From a bacterium (GTDB taxonomy: Bacteria > Patescibacteriota > Saccharimonadia > Saccharimonadales > UBA4665), in NCBI GenBank assembly GCA_021804085.1, contig JAJZKM010000008.1, positions 1 to 38,811 on the forward strand: 38,811 nucleotides of DNA, in the 5' to 3' direction. The stretch's first letter is position 1. Each line of letters begins with the position of its first letter. The translations under genes were made by a program, and so were the position numbers. Under the pieces are notes generated by a model, which made no database searches, was not told the origin of the DNA, and worked only from the letters and a program-made list of their open reading frames with translations. Shown piece after piece: positions 15,400 through 23,249 of the stretch.

Positions 15400-15405
15400 T
15401 ATAAT
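15400..15405 (+). promoter_or_regulatory. Consensus -10 box for the prgI-virB4 operon (leaderless)
   Basis: A perfect TATAAT ends 8 nt before the ATG at 15414 and no Shine-Dalgarno is present. Transcription should start at or within a nucleotide or two of the start codon. No good -35 hexamer is visible 16-18 bp upstream. Confidence 0.6.
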
Positions 15406-15413
15406 TAAAACCA

Positions 15414-16325
15414 ATGGCTACTTATAAACTAATTCAGGACATTGAAGCAGAAGACCACATATTGGGACCACTGACCCTTAGGCAGTTTATATATTCTCTT
15501 GTTACTTTATTTTTAGTATATTTGTGTTTTGTGGTAATTCAAAAGCATGTGGTTTTCTTGTTGGCGCTTTTTCTACCCCCTACACTAATATCTGGCCTCT
15601 TTGCCTTTCCCTCAAAGAGAGATCAACCAACTGAACTTTGGGTCTTAGCTTTACTTGTTTATGCATTGAAGCCACGCGTGCGCGTATGGAGTCAAAGTGG
15701 CGTAAAAGAATTTCTCACCGTAACAGCCCCCCCAAAGCAGGAAAACCCTTTAACAAAAAATTTATCCGGTGACGAAATAAAAAACAAACTAGAGTCGTTA
15801 GCGATGACAATTGACACCCGTGGGTGGTCATTGAAAGACTCTACTTATCAACTTCAAGCGAACGATACTTCGTCGGATAGATTATTGCAAACATCAGACC
15901 TGCCTAGCCCGGTGGAATCTGATGCCCAAGATGACGATGATATGTTTGACAATACGAATAGTGGTGCATCATTTATGGATCAAATGATAAAACATAAAGA
16001 CGAAGAAAGACATCGAGCTCTTTTTGAGGCTATGAACACTACCCAAAACCCTCAAACAACTAAAGAAAACGAAAGCATTATTAGTGAGAAGTTAAAATCG
16101 CTGCGCCTAGACTCCCAACTCTCGACTTCAAATCTAAAAACATTCCCGGTAAAGTCTTCGGTAGATTCTGAGGTTCATAACAAGGAAAAAGAACAAGTTG
16201 CGACAGAAACACACGCAGATCCTGATAAAATCAGTTTTGCGCTCAATAATAGCAATAACCTAACCATAAAAACATTGGCTAATGAAGCAAGTAAGGCAAA
16301 TGAGGTTACCATAAAGCTACGTTAG
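15414..16325 (+). CDS. prgI: PrgI family protein (VirB3-like T4SS membrane component)
   Basis: The first about 105 of 303 residues form a PrgI domain. The start DIEAEDHILGPLTLRQFIYS is followed by two adjacent membrane helices (about 25-45 and 48-66) and a conserved WVLALLVYALKPRVRVW segment. PrgI is the Gram-positive counterpart of VirB3 and normally sits just before the VirB4 ATPase, exactly as here. The remaining about 200 residues are hydrophilic, Ser/Asp/Lys-rich and probably disordered (LPSPVESDAQDDDDMF and a C-terminal SNNLTIKTLANEASK). This is an unusually long cytoplasmic tail for the family. It could be a docking platform for VirB4. Confidence 0.85.
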   Translation: MATYKLIQDIEAEDHILGPLTLRQFIYSLVTLFLVYLCFVVIQKHVVFLLALFLPPTLISGLFAFPSKRDQPTELWVLALLVYALKPRVRVWSQSGVKEFLTVTAPPKQENPLTKNLSGDEIKNKLESLAMTIDTRGWSLKDSTYQLQANDTSSDRLLQTSDLPSPVESDAQDDDDMFDNTNSGASFMDQMIKHKDEERHRALFEAMNTTQNPQTTKENESIISEKLKSLRLDSQLSTSNLKTFPVKSSVDSEVHNKEKEQVATETHADPDKISFALNNSNNLTIKTLANEASKANEVTIKLR

Positions 16326-16344
16326 TAGTGGCAAATATTAAATC

Positions 16345-17205
16345 ATGAATCCACAACAAATAAATAACAATCAGGAATACTCAACTACACAAGCCTCTGG
16401 CCCAGTAGCTCAGCCAGAAAGTGTCACTCGCCAACCTTTAATACCGTTCATCAAGAACACAAAGACCAGTAAATCTAACCCTAATAGCACCCAGAACATG
16501 CTTGAAATTGCAGAAATTCGAGATGGTATAGTTATAATGAATGACGGTAGTTTTCGTTGTGTGCTTATGGTCAAAAGTATTAATTTTGACCTAATGAGTC
16601 AGCAAGAACAAGAGGCTGTTGAGTTCTCTTATCAGGGTTTTTTAAATTCGCTAACTTTTCCTATTCAAGTTTTTATACGCACCCAAAGAATAGACATGCA
16701 GCCATACATTGATAAACTAGAAAAAATACGAAGCGAACATGACAATATGCTTTTAGCCATGTTGATGGACGACTATATAGACTTTATTGATTCATTAAGT
16801 CAACAAACAAATATTATGGATAAAAAGTTTTATGTGGTCATACCGTTTTATAGCACTGCAATCGACGAGTCAAAAACTTTATCACAAGGAAAAAACTTTG
16901 TTAGCGGTCTTGCAGATATGTTTAGTAATAAAAAAACTCATATAGTTATAAACGAGACTAAGTTAGAGGCGGCGAAAACCGAACTAAGAAATAGGGCTCA
17001 ATCGATACTTGGGTCTCTGTCGCAGGCCGGCATTCAAGGATTGCCGCTAGACACCCAGGAATTAATTGAGTTGTTTTATGGTGTTTATAATCCAGACACA
17101 GCCACGAGACAGGAACTCTCCGACATAAATAATCTTACGGCGGACGTAATTACGAAAGGGGTAGGTACGGCAATTCAGCCACACCTACAAAAGGAACTAC
17201 AATAA
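16345..17205 (+). CDS. VirB4/TraC N-terminal-domain protein (separate from the ATPase)
   Basis: This 286-aa protein has a polar N-terminal tail (about 1-50). A domain of about 200 residues follows, starting LEIAEIRDGIVIMNDGSFRC with an RTQRIDMQPYIDKLE segment and ending in KKFYVVIPFY and a helical region. This is the arrangement of the N-terminal domain of VirB4/TraC-type ATPases (an LVPI...GIVxxxDG.. opening, then the FVxIPF strand), but the ATPase motifs are absent. Only 2 nt separate it from the ATPase gene, and both are in one operon behind prgI. I read the pair as a VirB4 encoded in two pieces. Alternatively it may be an accessory protein that mimics the domain. Confidence 0.72.
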   Translation: MNPQQINNNQEYSTTQASGPVAQPESVTRQPLIPFIKNTKTSKSNPNSTQNMLEIAEIRDGIVIMNDGSFRCVLMVKSINFDLMSQQEQEAVEFSYQGFLNSLTFPIQVFIRTQRIDMQPYIDKLEKIRSEHDNMLLAMLMDDYIDFIDSLSQQTNIMDKKFYVVIPFYSTAIDESKTLSQGKNFVSGLADMFSNKKTHIVINETKLEAAKTELRNRAQSILGSLSQAGIQGLPLDTQELIELFYGVYNPDTATRQELSDINNLTADVITKGVGTAIQPHLQKELQ

Positions 17206-17207
17206 CA

Positions 17208-19118
17208 ATGGGTTTATTTAAAAAAAAGGTGGATCCTATAGCTGTGGCTGGACAACAGAGGGCAAAAGAGGCTCAAGAAGTTCAGGAGGCGTTTCAAAAA
17301 GGTATAACTGCTCTACGAGATTTTATAGCTCCAAGTTCATTGGTTTTAAATAATTCTTTTTTTCAAATAGGAACCAGGTTCGCAAGAAGCTATTACGTAT
17401 ACGGCTATCCAAGACAGGTTTACACGGGATGGTTAGGGGGTCTTGTTAATCTAGATGAGGTTTTAGATATAAGTATGTATATCTATCCTGTTGAAAGTCA
17501 GGTTGTTCTCCAAAATCTTCGCAAAAAAGTTACCCAACTCGAAGCTGGAATACAAATAGATATGGAAAAAGGTAAGGTTAGAGACCCAGGAAAAGAGGTA
17601 GCAATTAGAGATGCTGAAGAAATGCGAGACAAACTTCAGGTTGGTGAAGAGCGTTTCTTTAGGTTTGGTCTATATTTTACTATCTATGCAAACTCAAAAG
17701 ATGAACTAGAGTTCGTATCGCACAAAGTCGAAACCATACTAGGACAACAGCTTATATATAGCAAACCCGCCACTTCTCAACAAGAACAGGGGTTTAATTC
17801 TACTATTCCCCAACTAACCGACAAACTCCAAATTCGCAGAAACATGAGCACCGGAGCCCTTAGCACTAGCTTTCCTTTTACTTCGGCTGATCTTAGCCAG
17901 GAAAACGGTATTTTGTACGGAGTTAATATGCATAATTCTGGGTTAGTTATTTTTGACCGTTTCTCTCTTGAGAACGGTAATTCGGTTGTTTTTGCTAAAT
18001 CTGGTGCTGGAAAATCATTTACCGTTAAACTTGAGGCTTTACGTTCATTAATGTTTGGTTCTGAAATAATAATCATTGATCCAGAAAATGAGTATCAACG
18101 ACTCTGTGAGGCTGTTGGAGGGTCATATGTTAGGTTGAGCCTAAATAGCTCAGTTCGTCTTAACCCATTTGATTTACCAGGGGTTGTGGATGACGAAGAA
18201 GCTGACAACGCCTTAAAATCTAACCTTATTACTTTGCATGGTTTATTACGCTTAATGATGGGAGGTGCTCAAACTCAGATGATGGGGGGTGCTGCAGCCC
18301 TCATTCCAGCCCTATCCCCCTCAGAAGAGGCTGACTTGGATGGAGCACTTATAGACACTTATGCTAAGGTTGGAATAACTAACGATCCTTTAACCCATAC
18401 AGGAACTCCTCCTACAATACCTATTTTGTATGACATTTTGCTTCATATGGGAGGAAATGGCCCCCAGTTGGCACAGCGGTTAAGAAAATATACCAGTGGG
18501 ACTTTTGCTGGGATTTTTAGCCATCAATCCAACATAGACATCAATAATCCTATGACGGTGTTTAATGTTCGAGATTTAGAAGATGAGCTTCGTCCGGTTG
18601 CGATGTATATTATCCTAAACTATATTTGGAATAAGACTAAAACAGACAAGAAAAAAAGAATTCTAATAGTTGATGAGGCCTGGCAGTTGATGAAATACGA
18701 AGACTCGGCCAGTTTTCTTTTCAGCTTGGCTAAACGTGCAAGAAAATATGGACTTGGAATAACCACCATCACCCAGGATGTGGAAGATTTTATGGGAAGT
18801 CGTTTGGGTAGAGCTATAGTATCCAACTCGTCAATGCAATTCTTAATGAAACAGTCTCCTTCGGCGGTTGATGTTCTGGCTGATGTTTTTAAACTAACAT
18901 CTGAGGAGAAAAAAAGATTAAGTCAGTTTCCGGTTGGTCAAGGATTATTTTTCGCTGGATCCAACCATGTTCATATACAGGTAATAGCTAGTGCTACGGA
19001 AACTTCTCTAATTTCAACAACTCCAAAATCGATTCAGAACCAGGGATCAATTAATCTCAACACTTCCTCGGACAGTGGAGAGATTAGTATGTCTAATACT
19101 CCTAGTCCTAGTTTATAG
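17208..19118 (+). CDS. virB4: VirB4 family T4SS ATPase
   Basis: This is the motor ATPase of the T4SS-like machine, 636 aa. A short polar start leads into an N-terminal segment (about 40-210) with the YVYGYPRQVYTGWLGGLVN strand pair. The RecA-like ATPase domain follows, with Walker A AKSGAGKS (about 264-271), the IIIIDPENEYQ strand (about 285-296), Walker B RILIVDEAW (about 484-492), and the ARKYGLGITTITQDVEDF region typical of VirB4/TraG. The Ser/Thr-rich last 35 residues are probably disordered. It supplies energy for pilin or substrate movement together with the PrgI and VirB6-like proteins. Its 3' end overlaps the convergent recF by 11 bp, leaving no room for a dedicated terminator. Confidence 0.93.
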   Translation: MGLFKKKVDPIAVAGQQRAKEAQEVQEAFQKGITALRDFIAPSSLVLNNSFFQIGTRFARSYYVYGYPRQVYTGWLGGLVNLDEVLDISMYIYPVESQVVLQNLRKKVTQLEAGIQIDMEKGKVRDPGKEVAIRDAEEMRDKLQVGEERFFRFGLYFTIYANSKDELEFVSHKVETILGQQLIYSKPATSQQEQGFNSTIPQLTDKLQIRRNMSTGALSTSFPFTSADLSQENGILYGVNMHNSGLVIFDRFSLENGNSVVFAKSGAGKSFTVKLEALRSLMFGSEIIIIDPENEYQRLCEAVGGSYVRLSLNSSVRLNPFDLPGVVDDEEADNALKSNLITLHGLLRLMMGGAQTQMMGGAAALIPALSPSEEADLDGALIDTYAKVGITNDPLTHTGTPPTIPILYDILLHMGGNGPQLAQRLRKYTSGTFAGIFSHQSNIDINNPMTVFNVRDLEDELRPVAMYIILNYIWNKTKTDKKKRILIVDEAWQLMKYEDSASFLFSLAKRARKYGLGITTITQDVEDFMGSRLGRAIVSNSSMQFLMKQSPSAVDVLADVFKLTSEEKKRLSQFPVGQGLFFAGSNHVHIQVIASATETSLISTTPKSIQNQGSINLNTSSDSGEISMSNTPSPSL

Positions 19119-20151
19119 GCTCATTTTCTATTCGAATAATATTTTTAGGTATTAAGTTTTTCACCAACACGGTTGTGGTTATAACCGTCTGACGATCTTC
19201 TATAAGAGAAGCTAGGGTTGCGGACCTTTTTTGATCTAGTTCACTAAAAACATCATCTAGAAAAATTATAGGTTCAACCCCTAGGTGTTTTTGGATATTT
19301 TCTGCTTCCAGGGTTTTTAGTGCTATAGCTATAGTTCTAGTTTCGCCTCTTGAAGCAATAAATGACGGCTGCTTGTTGTCTATTAATATCTCTAAGTCGT
19401 CACGATGTGGACCGTAACTAGTATGTAGTCTAATTAAGTCTTTAGGCATGTTTTGTTCTAGTTTAGATAGCATTTGGCTTTCATAAGAGCCAAACCCGAT
19501 ATTTGATAAATACCTAAGTGATATTAGCTCTTTGCGGCCAGAAATGGCACCATAGACATCGCTTATATTATCACCTAGGTCTTTTATTAGTTCCGTGCGA
19601 CACGCAGCTATAACCCCTCCTAAATGGCTTAAACGAACGTTCCATGGGAATATGTTTATTTTGTTAGCCGTGCCGCTTTTTAGAAGATAGTTTCTCTGTC
19701 TAAGTGTTTTAGAATAGTCGTTTCTGGTCTTTTTAAACCCTGGTTTAATATTATTGAGAATATTATCTAAATAATTGCGTCTTATTTCGGGAGATCCGGT
19801 AATAAGGTTTGTGTGGCTTGGTTCAAATAGAACCGTAGGTATTATTTGGTTTGATCCTAAACGATGGTATGTTTTTCCATCAATAATAAAGTCTTTTTTA
19901 AGGGGTTCTATTTTAACAACTCTTTTTGTGTTAAACGTGTCTAGATCTATTCTCGCCCACTTTTTGTGGTGCATAATTAATTCACTGTCTGGTGCTCGAT
20001 ACGATCTCCCGGAACATGCGACAAATAAAGCTTCTAGGAGATTGGTTTTACCACTTCCGTTAGGACCAATAATAATATTTACCCCGGGGCTAAAAGTAAA
20101 AAACGAATCTTTATGTGATCGGTATTGTTGAAGTCTTACTTCGGCGATCAT
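19108..20151 (-). CDS. recF: DNA replication and repair protein RecF
   Basis: This SMC-like ATPase binds gapped DNA and helps load RecA. In 347 aa it shows Walker A GPNGSGKTN (about 29-37), the N-terminal RLQQYRSHKD strand, and the RecF-specific coiled region. The signature and Walker B cluster reads IASRGETRTIAIALK followed by IIFLDDVFSELD near residues 260-300. The length matches the family. It lies 8 bp after dnaN on the same strand in the classical dnaA-dnaN-recF order. The 3' end overlaps virB4 tail-to-tail. Confidence 0.96.
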   Translation of the reverse strand: MIAEVRLQQYRSHKDSFFTFSPGVNIIIGPNGSGKTNLLEALFVACSGRSYRAPDSELIMHHKKWARIDLDTFNTKRVVKIEPLKKDFIIDGKTYHRLGSNQIIPTVLFEPSHTNLITGSPEIRRNYLDNILNNIKPGFKKTRNDYSKTLRQRNYLLKSGTANKINIFPWNVRLSHLGGVIAACRTELIKDLGDNISDVYGAISGRKELISLRYLSNIGFGSYESQMLSKLEQNMPKDLIRLHTSYGPHRDDLEILIDNKQPSFIASRGETRTIAIALKTLEAENIQKHLGVEPIIFLDDVFSELDQKRSATLASLIEDRQTVITTTVLVKNLIPKNIIRIENEPIN

Positions 20152-20159
20152 TCAGTTTT

Positions 20160-21251
20160 CTAGCTCTTTAAGGGCATTATTACATGATGATAGTTAGGAG
20201 CTTTTGGATCATATAATAAGGTTGGTTCCAGCTTGCCATTAAAGCCAAAAACTACGTTCTCACCAGAAATTACATTTAGTGCGTCCAGGAGGTATCTAGA
20301 GTTTAGTGTTATATCACCTGAACCTTTAACTTTACCGTTTACTGTCGCTGTATTCTCTCCTAACTGAGAGGCTACGGAGTGGATATTTAGTGTATTTTTT
20401 TCCTCATTTAGCTCGATCGTAACACTACCTGCACTTTCTCTAGCGAAAAGAGCGGATACTTTAGTTACGTTTAATAGCTCATTTTTCTTAAGTTCAATTG
20501 TTGACGTAAATTTATTAGGGATTAGTTTTTGGTAGTCTGGGTAGTTTCCATTAACTAAACGGGTTGTGAGTTCACTTTCTCCGGTTTGAAATAATATTTG
20601 CTGATCGTCGTGTGTAACAACAACCTCACCATCATAATCACCTATAACCCTAAGCAGGTCATTTATAGCATTTGCTGGAACTAGTACAGATATGTCGTTG
20701 CTCGATTTTCCTATTTCTTTTTCTGCTAATCGGTAACTGTCGGTAGCTGCAATATATAGCTTCTTGTCTTTGGTGTGTATATATATACCAGTTAAAACCT
20801 GTCTAGTTTCGTCATTACTGGCAGCAAAAACAACCTGCTGTAATCCTTTTTTCAAAACTAGTGAGTTAATTTTCCAACTCTGTCCGTTGTTAATTAATGG
20901 CATAACAGGAAAATCATCAGCAATAATACCGTTCACTATGGAGTGGTATTGATCAGTGTTGATATCAAGCTTAGTACCGTTTAATTCTAAATCTATGACT
21001 CCTTGAGGTAGGCTATTTACAAATTCTTGCATTAGCTTTGATGGTACTGTTATCGCTCCTTCTTCTTGAATTTTCGCACCGATGTGATGAACAATTGCTA
21101 TATCTAGATTTGTAGCTAATAAACTTAGCCGATTTTTAGTTGTTTTAATTAGCACGTTAGCTAGTATCGGAAGGGTATTGTGACTGTTAGCAATTCTTCC
21201 GACAGAAGAAAGGGCACGATTTAGGTTTTCTTGGGTTACTTGTAATTTCAT
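20160..21251 (-). CDS. dnaN: DNA polymerase III subunit beta (sliding clamp)
   Basis: This ring-shaped processivity factor of the replicative polymerase has 363 aa, the normal length, and three repeated clamp domains. Recognisable segments are the opening MKLQVTQENLNRALSSVGRI, LPILANVLI, the FAASNDETRQVLTGI stretch of the middle domain, TDSYRLAEKEI, and the C-terminal HHVIMPLKS (family YVIMPMRL). A GAGAGGA Shine-Dalgarno precedes the ATG by about 10 nt. A TATAAT promoter at 21320-21315 and hairpins between dnaA and dnaN suggest that it is transcribed at least partly from its own promoter. Confidence 0.97.
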   Translation of the reverse strand: MKLQVTQENLNRALSSVGRIANSHNTLPILANVLIKTTKNRLSLLATNLDIAIVHHIGAKIQEEGAITVPSKLMQEFVNSLPQGVIDLELNGTKLDINTDQYHSIVNGIIADDFPVMPLINNGQSWKINSLVLKKGLQQVVFAASNDETRQVLTGIYIHTKDKKLYIAATDSYRLAEKEIGKSSNDISVLVPANAINDLLRVIGDYDGEVVVTHDDQQILFQTGESELTTRLVNGNYPDYQKLIPNKFTSTIELKKNELLNVTKVSALFARESAGSVTIELNEEKNTLNIHSVASQLGENTATVNGKVKGSGDITLNSRYLLDALNVISGENVVFGFNGKLEPTLLYDPKAPNYHHVIMPLKS

Positions 21252-21314
21252 ATTCTAAAATTCCTCTCTAATTAACTATTAAACAAAAACAATATATTAA
21301 TATATTTAGTTTTA

Positions 21315-21341
21315 ATTATAGGGGGTGTGAAAAGTGTGTAT
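21315..21341 (-). promoter_or_regulatory. dnaN promoter with a DnaA box over its -35 region
   Basis: On the minus strand TATAAT (21320-21315) is preceded, with a 16-bp spacer, by TATACA (4 of 6 to the consensus). The -35 is overlapped by TTATACACA (21343-21335), an exact match to the DnaA box TTATNCACA. DnaA could therefore regulate dnaN from here. Confidence 0.5.
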
Positions 21342-21344
21342 AAA

Positions 21345-21397
21345 AACTTCTTTAGAGAAGTTAAAATAACCACAAAGACAGTGATTTTGGTGGTTAT
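21345..21397 (-). terminator. Tandem hairpins downstream of dnaA
   Basis: Two inverted repeats lie side by side. The first has arms ATAACCAC / GTGGTTAT (21366-21373 and 21390-21397). The second has arms AACTTCT / AGAAGTT (21345-21351 and 21356-21362, 4-nt loop). Read on the minus strand, each stem is followed by a short T run (TTTTAAC and TTTTATAC), so they look like terminators or attenuators between dnaA and dnaN. Confidence 0.55.
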
Positions 21398-21518
21398 AAA
21401 ATGTGTTAAATAAGTCTTAAGTTGCACAATAGACTGTAGAAAAAACAACTCCTTCCGTTTTTTATCAATAGTTTGTGCACAGAATTGGTAAGCATATAAA
21501 CATATTTTAAACATCTTA

Positions 21519-22868
21519 TTAGGCATATAACCGCTCCTTTATTTCAGATATAGCGCTTCTTAAAGAGGAATCTAGTTGTGCGGCTTTTTGGATCTTCTCT
21601 ACCGAATGAATTGCAGTTGTGTGGTCTTTTCGACCTAGCTCGCGAGCTATTTTAGGAAAGCTTAAATGAAGTTCACTTCTAAGGATATACATAGCTATTT
21701 GTCTTGGAATTACTATATCTTTATCTCTTTTGGGACCAAGAATATCTTCTACAGGAACCTGAAAATGTTTAGCGGTACGTTCAATGATCTGTTTGGCAGA
21801 AAGGTGTTTTGGTCGATTATGGCTATTACCAAGAACACTCACCGCTATATCTACATTGGGTTCCAACGATCTCATTTCACAAAACGCCAGTAATTGATTT
21901 AGTGCACCTTCAAGCTCTCTAACATTTGTATTAATGTTGGTTGCTAAATAATCTACGACATCATTTGGCAGAAAAACGTCATTTGTTTGAGCTTTAATTT
22001 GGATTATTGCACAACGGGTTTCAAAGTCCGGGTTTTGCATGTCTATGCTCATTCCCCAGGCAAAACGACTTAATAGTCTTTCTTCGAGGGTTGGGATATC
22101 TTTCGGTAGCCTATCAGAACTAATAATTATTTGTTTATTGGCTTGGTGAAGGGAATTAAAGGTGTGAAAAAACTCTTCTTGAATTTTCTCTTTTCCGGCA
22201 ATGAATTGAATATCGTCAACAATTAAAACATCAGCAGATCGGTAATGAGTAGCAAATTCGTTGGTTTTGCGAGTGCGTAACGACTCAACAAACTCCTGAA
22301 CAAACTGTTCGGTAGTAATATAAAGAACCTTAAAGCCCGGATTGTTTCGCACTAGCTCATTACCAACAGCTTGAACTAAATGGGTTTTTCCTATACCAAC
22401 TCCACCATAAAGAAATAAAGGATTATATTTATTGCCTGGCACTGCAGCAATAGATTGACAAGCGGCGAAAGCAAGCTCGTTAGCAGCACCAACGACAAAA
22501 TTATCAAAACTATACCGCTCATTTAAACCCTGCCTGTATGCCTGAGATATAGAACTATTATTAGACATACGATTGGGTTCGATTTTTTCACTTAAAATCG
22601 GTTCAATTTCTAGATTCTTAGCCTCAGGGGCAACAATTTTGTATTCAATTCTGTTAGGTGTTATGCCATTGTTTTTTAGAGTTGTAATAAATATATCGTT
22701 AAACTTTTTCTCAAGTTGTTGTTTTATAAATATATTTGGCACACCGATAATAATTAGTTCGTCACTTTGTTGAACTAAGCTGGTGTTTTTAAACCAGGTC
22801 ATATAGTTCGCTCGAGAAACCGACAATTCAATTTCTCCCAAAACCGCCTGCCACAAAGGACTAGTCAT
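21519..22868 (-). CDS. dnaA: Chromosomal replication initiator DnaA
   Basis: This AAA+ initiator binds DnaA boxes and opens oriC. The 449 residues contain the N-terminal oligomerisation domain (LWQAVLGEIELSVSRANYMTWF), a linker (about 85-115), and the AAA+ domain. The AAA+ domain has Walker A GGVGIGKTHL (155-164), Walker B VLIVDDIQF (214-222) and an arginine-finger region LPKDIPTLEERLLSRFAWG. The C-terminal domain IV carries the helix-turn-helix signature ARELGRKDHTTAIHSVEKI (about 408-426). All key motifs are intact. It is the first gene left of the putative origin and is transcribed away from it. Confidence 0.98.
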   Translation of the reverse strand: MTSPLWQAVLGEIELSVSRANYMTWFKNTSLVQQSDELIIIGVPNIFIKQQLEKKFNDIFITTLKNNGITPNRIEYKIVAPEAKNLEIEPILSEKIEPNRMSNNSSISQAYRQGLNERYSFDNFVVGAANELAFAACQSIAAVPGNKYNPLFLYGGVGIGKTHLVQAVGNELVRNNPGFKVLYITTEQFVQEFVESLRTRKTNEFATHYRSADVLIVDDIQFIAGKEKIQEEFFHTFNSLHQANKQIIISSDRLPKDIPTLEERLLSRFAWGMSIDMQNPDFETRCAIIQIKAQTNDVFLPNDVVDYLATNINTNVRELEGALNQLLAFCEMRSLEPNVDIAVSVLGNSHNRPKHLSAKQIIERTAKHFQVPVEDILGPKRDKDIVIPRQIAMYILRSELHLSFPKIARELGRKDHTTAIHSVEKIQKAAQLDSSLRSAISEIKERLYA

Positions 22869-23094
22869 TTCTTTTTTACTCTCTGTTCTCTCTTGTGAAA
22901 TTAAGTTTATTCCTAAAACCTAAGTTTTTCCACACCCAAAAATTTCTTCACTAACATATTCTACTAAACTGAGGTAAGTTTATGCACATGCGTTTTGGAT
23001 ATCTATAAAACTGTGGTTAAAGTTTGTTTGATAGTGGAAAACTTGCTAAGATTAGTGGGCTAAATATTGTTATTTTCACTAAAAAAGGAATTTT
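22869..23094. other. oriC: Putative chromosomal origin, oriC (dnaA-rpmH spacer with DnaA boxes)
   Basis: The 226-bp AT-rich gap between divergent dnaA and rpmH holds several DnaA boxes. TTTTCCACA is at 22926-22934 (+). TTATGCACA, an exact TTATNCACA, is at 22980-22988 (+). TTAACCACA, one mismatch, is on the minus strand at 23020-23012. TTTTCCACT is on the minus strand at 23041-23033. The dnaA/rpmH boundary is a classical bacterial origin site, and genes on both sides run away from it. No repeated 13-mer unwinding element was pinned down. The second gap (dnaA-dnaN, 21252-21518) also holds an exact box and a very AT-rich run near 21290-21320, so the origin could be bipartite. Confidence 0.75.
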
Positions 23095-23232
23095 ATGCCA
23101 AAGCGAACCTATCAACCAAAAAAACGACAACGATCTAAAGAACATGGCTTTCTGAAAAGAATGTCAACTAAAGACGGACGAAATATTTTGGCTCGTCGTC
23201 GACAAAAAGGACGTTCTCGACTTAGTGCCTAG
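23095..23232 (+). CDS. rpmH: Large-subunit ribosomal protein bL34
   Basis: This 45-aa protein starts [20 protein letters not shown] and ends [10 protein letters not shown]. It is a clear bL34, with the family's KRTYQPxxxxRxxxHGFxxRMxTxxGRxxLxxRRxKGRxxL pattern. It binds 23S rRNA in the 50S subunit. A Shine-Dalgarno AAAGGA lies 7 nt before the ATG. It is followed 17 bp later by rnpA, the usual partner. Confidence 0.98.
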   Translation: MPKRTYQPKKRQRSKEHGFLKRMSTKDGRNILARRRQKGRSRLSA

Positions 23233-23249
23233 GACCATAAGATTGTTCT

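Noticed and set aside
19775-20131. 118-aa plus-strand open frame opposite recF
   Set aside because: It is the mirror of the conserved RecF N-terminus, including its Walker A codons. No independent coding signal.
21272-21526. 84-aa minus-strand open frame between dnaA and dnaN
   Set aside because: Composition is low-complexity and AT-driven, it overlaps the end of dnaA, and it covers the hairpins, DnaA box and dnaN promoter. Treated as non-coding.
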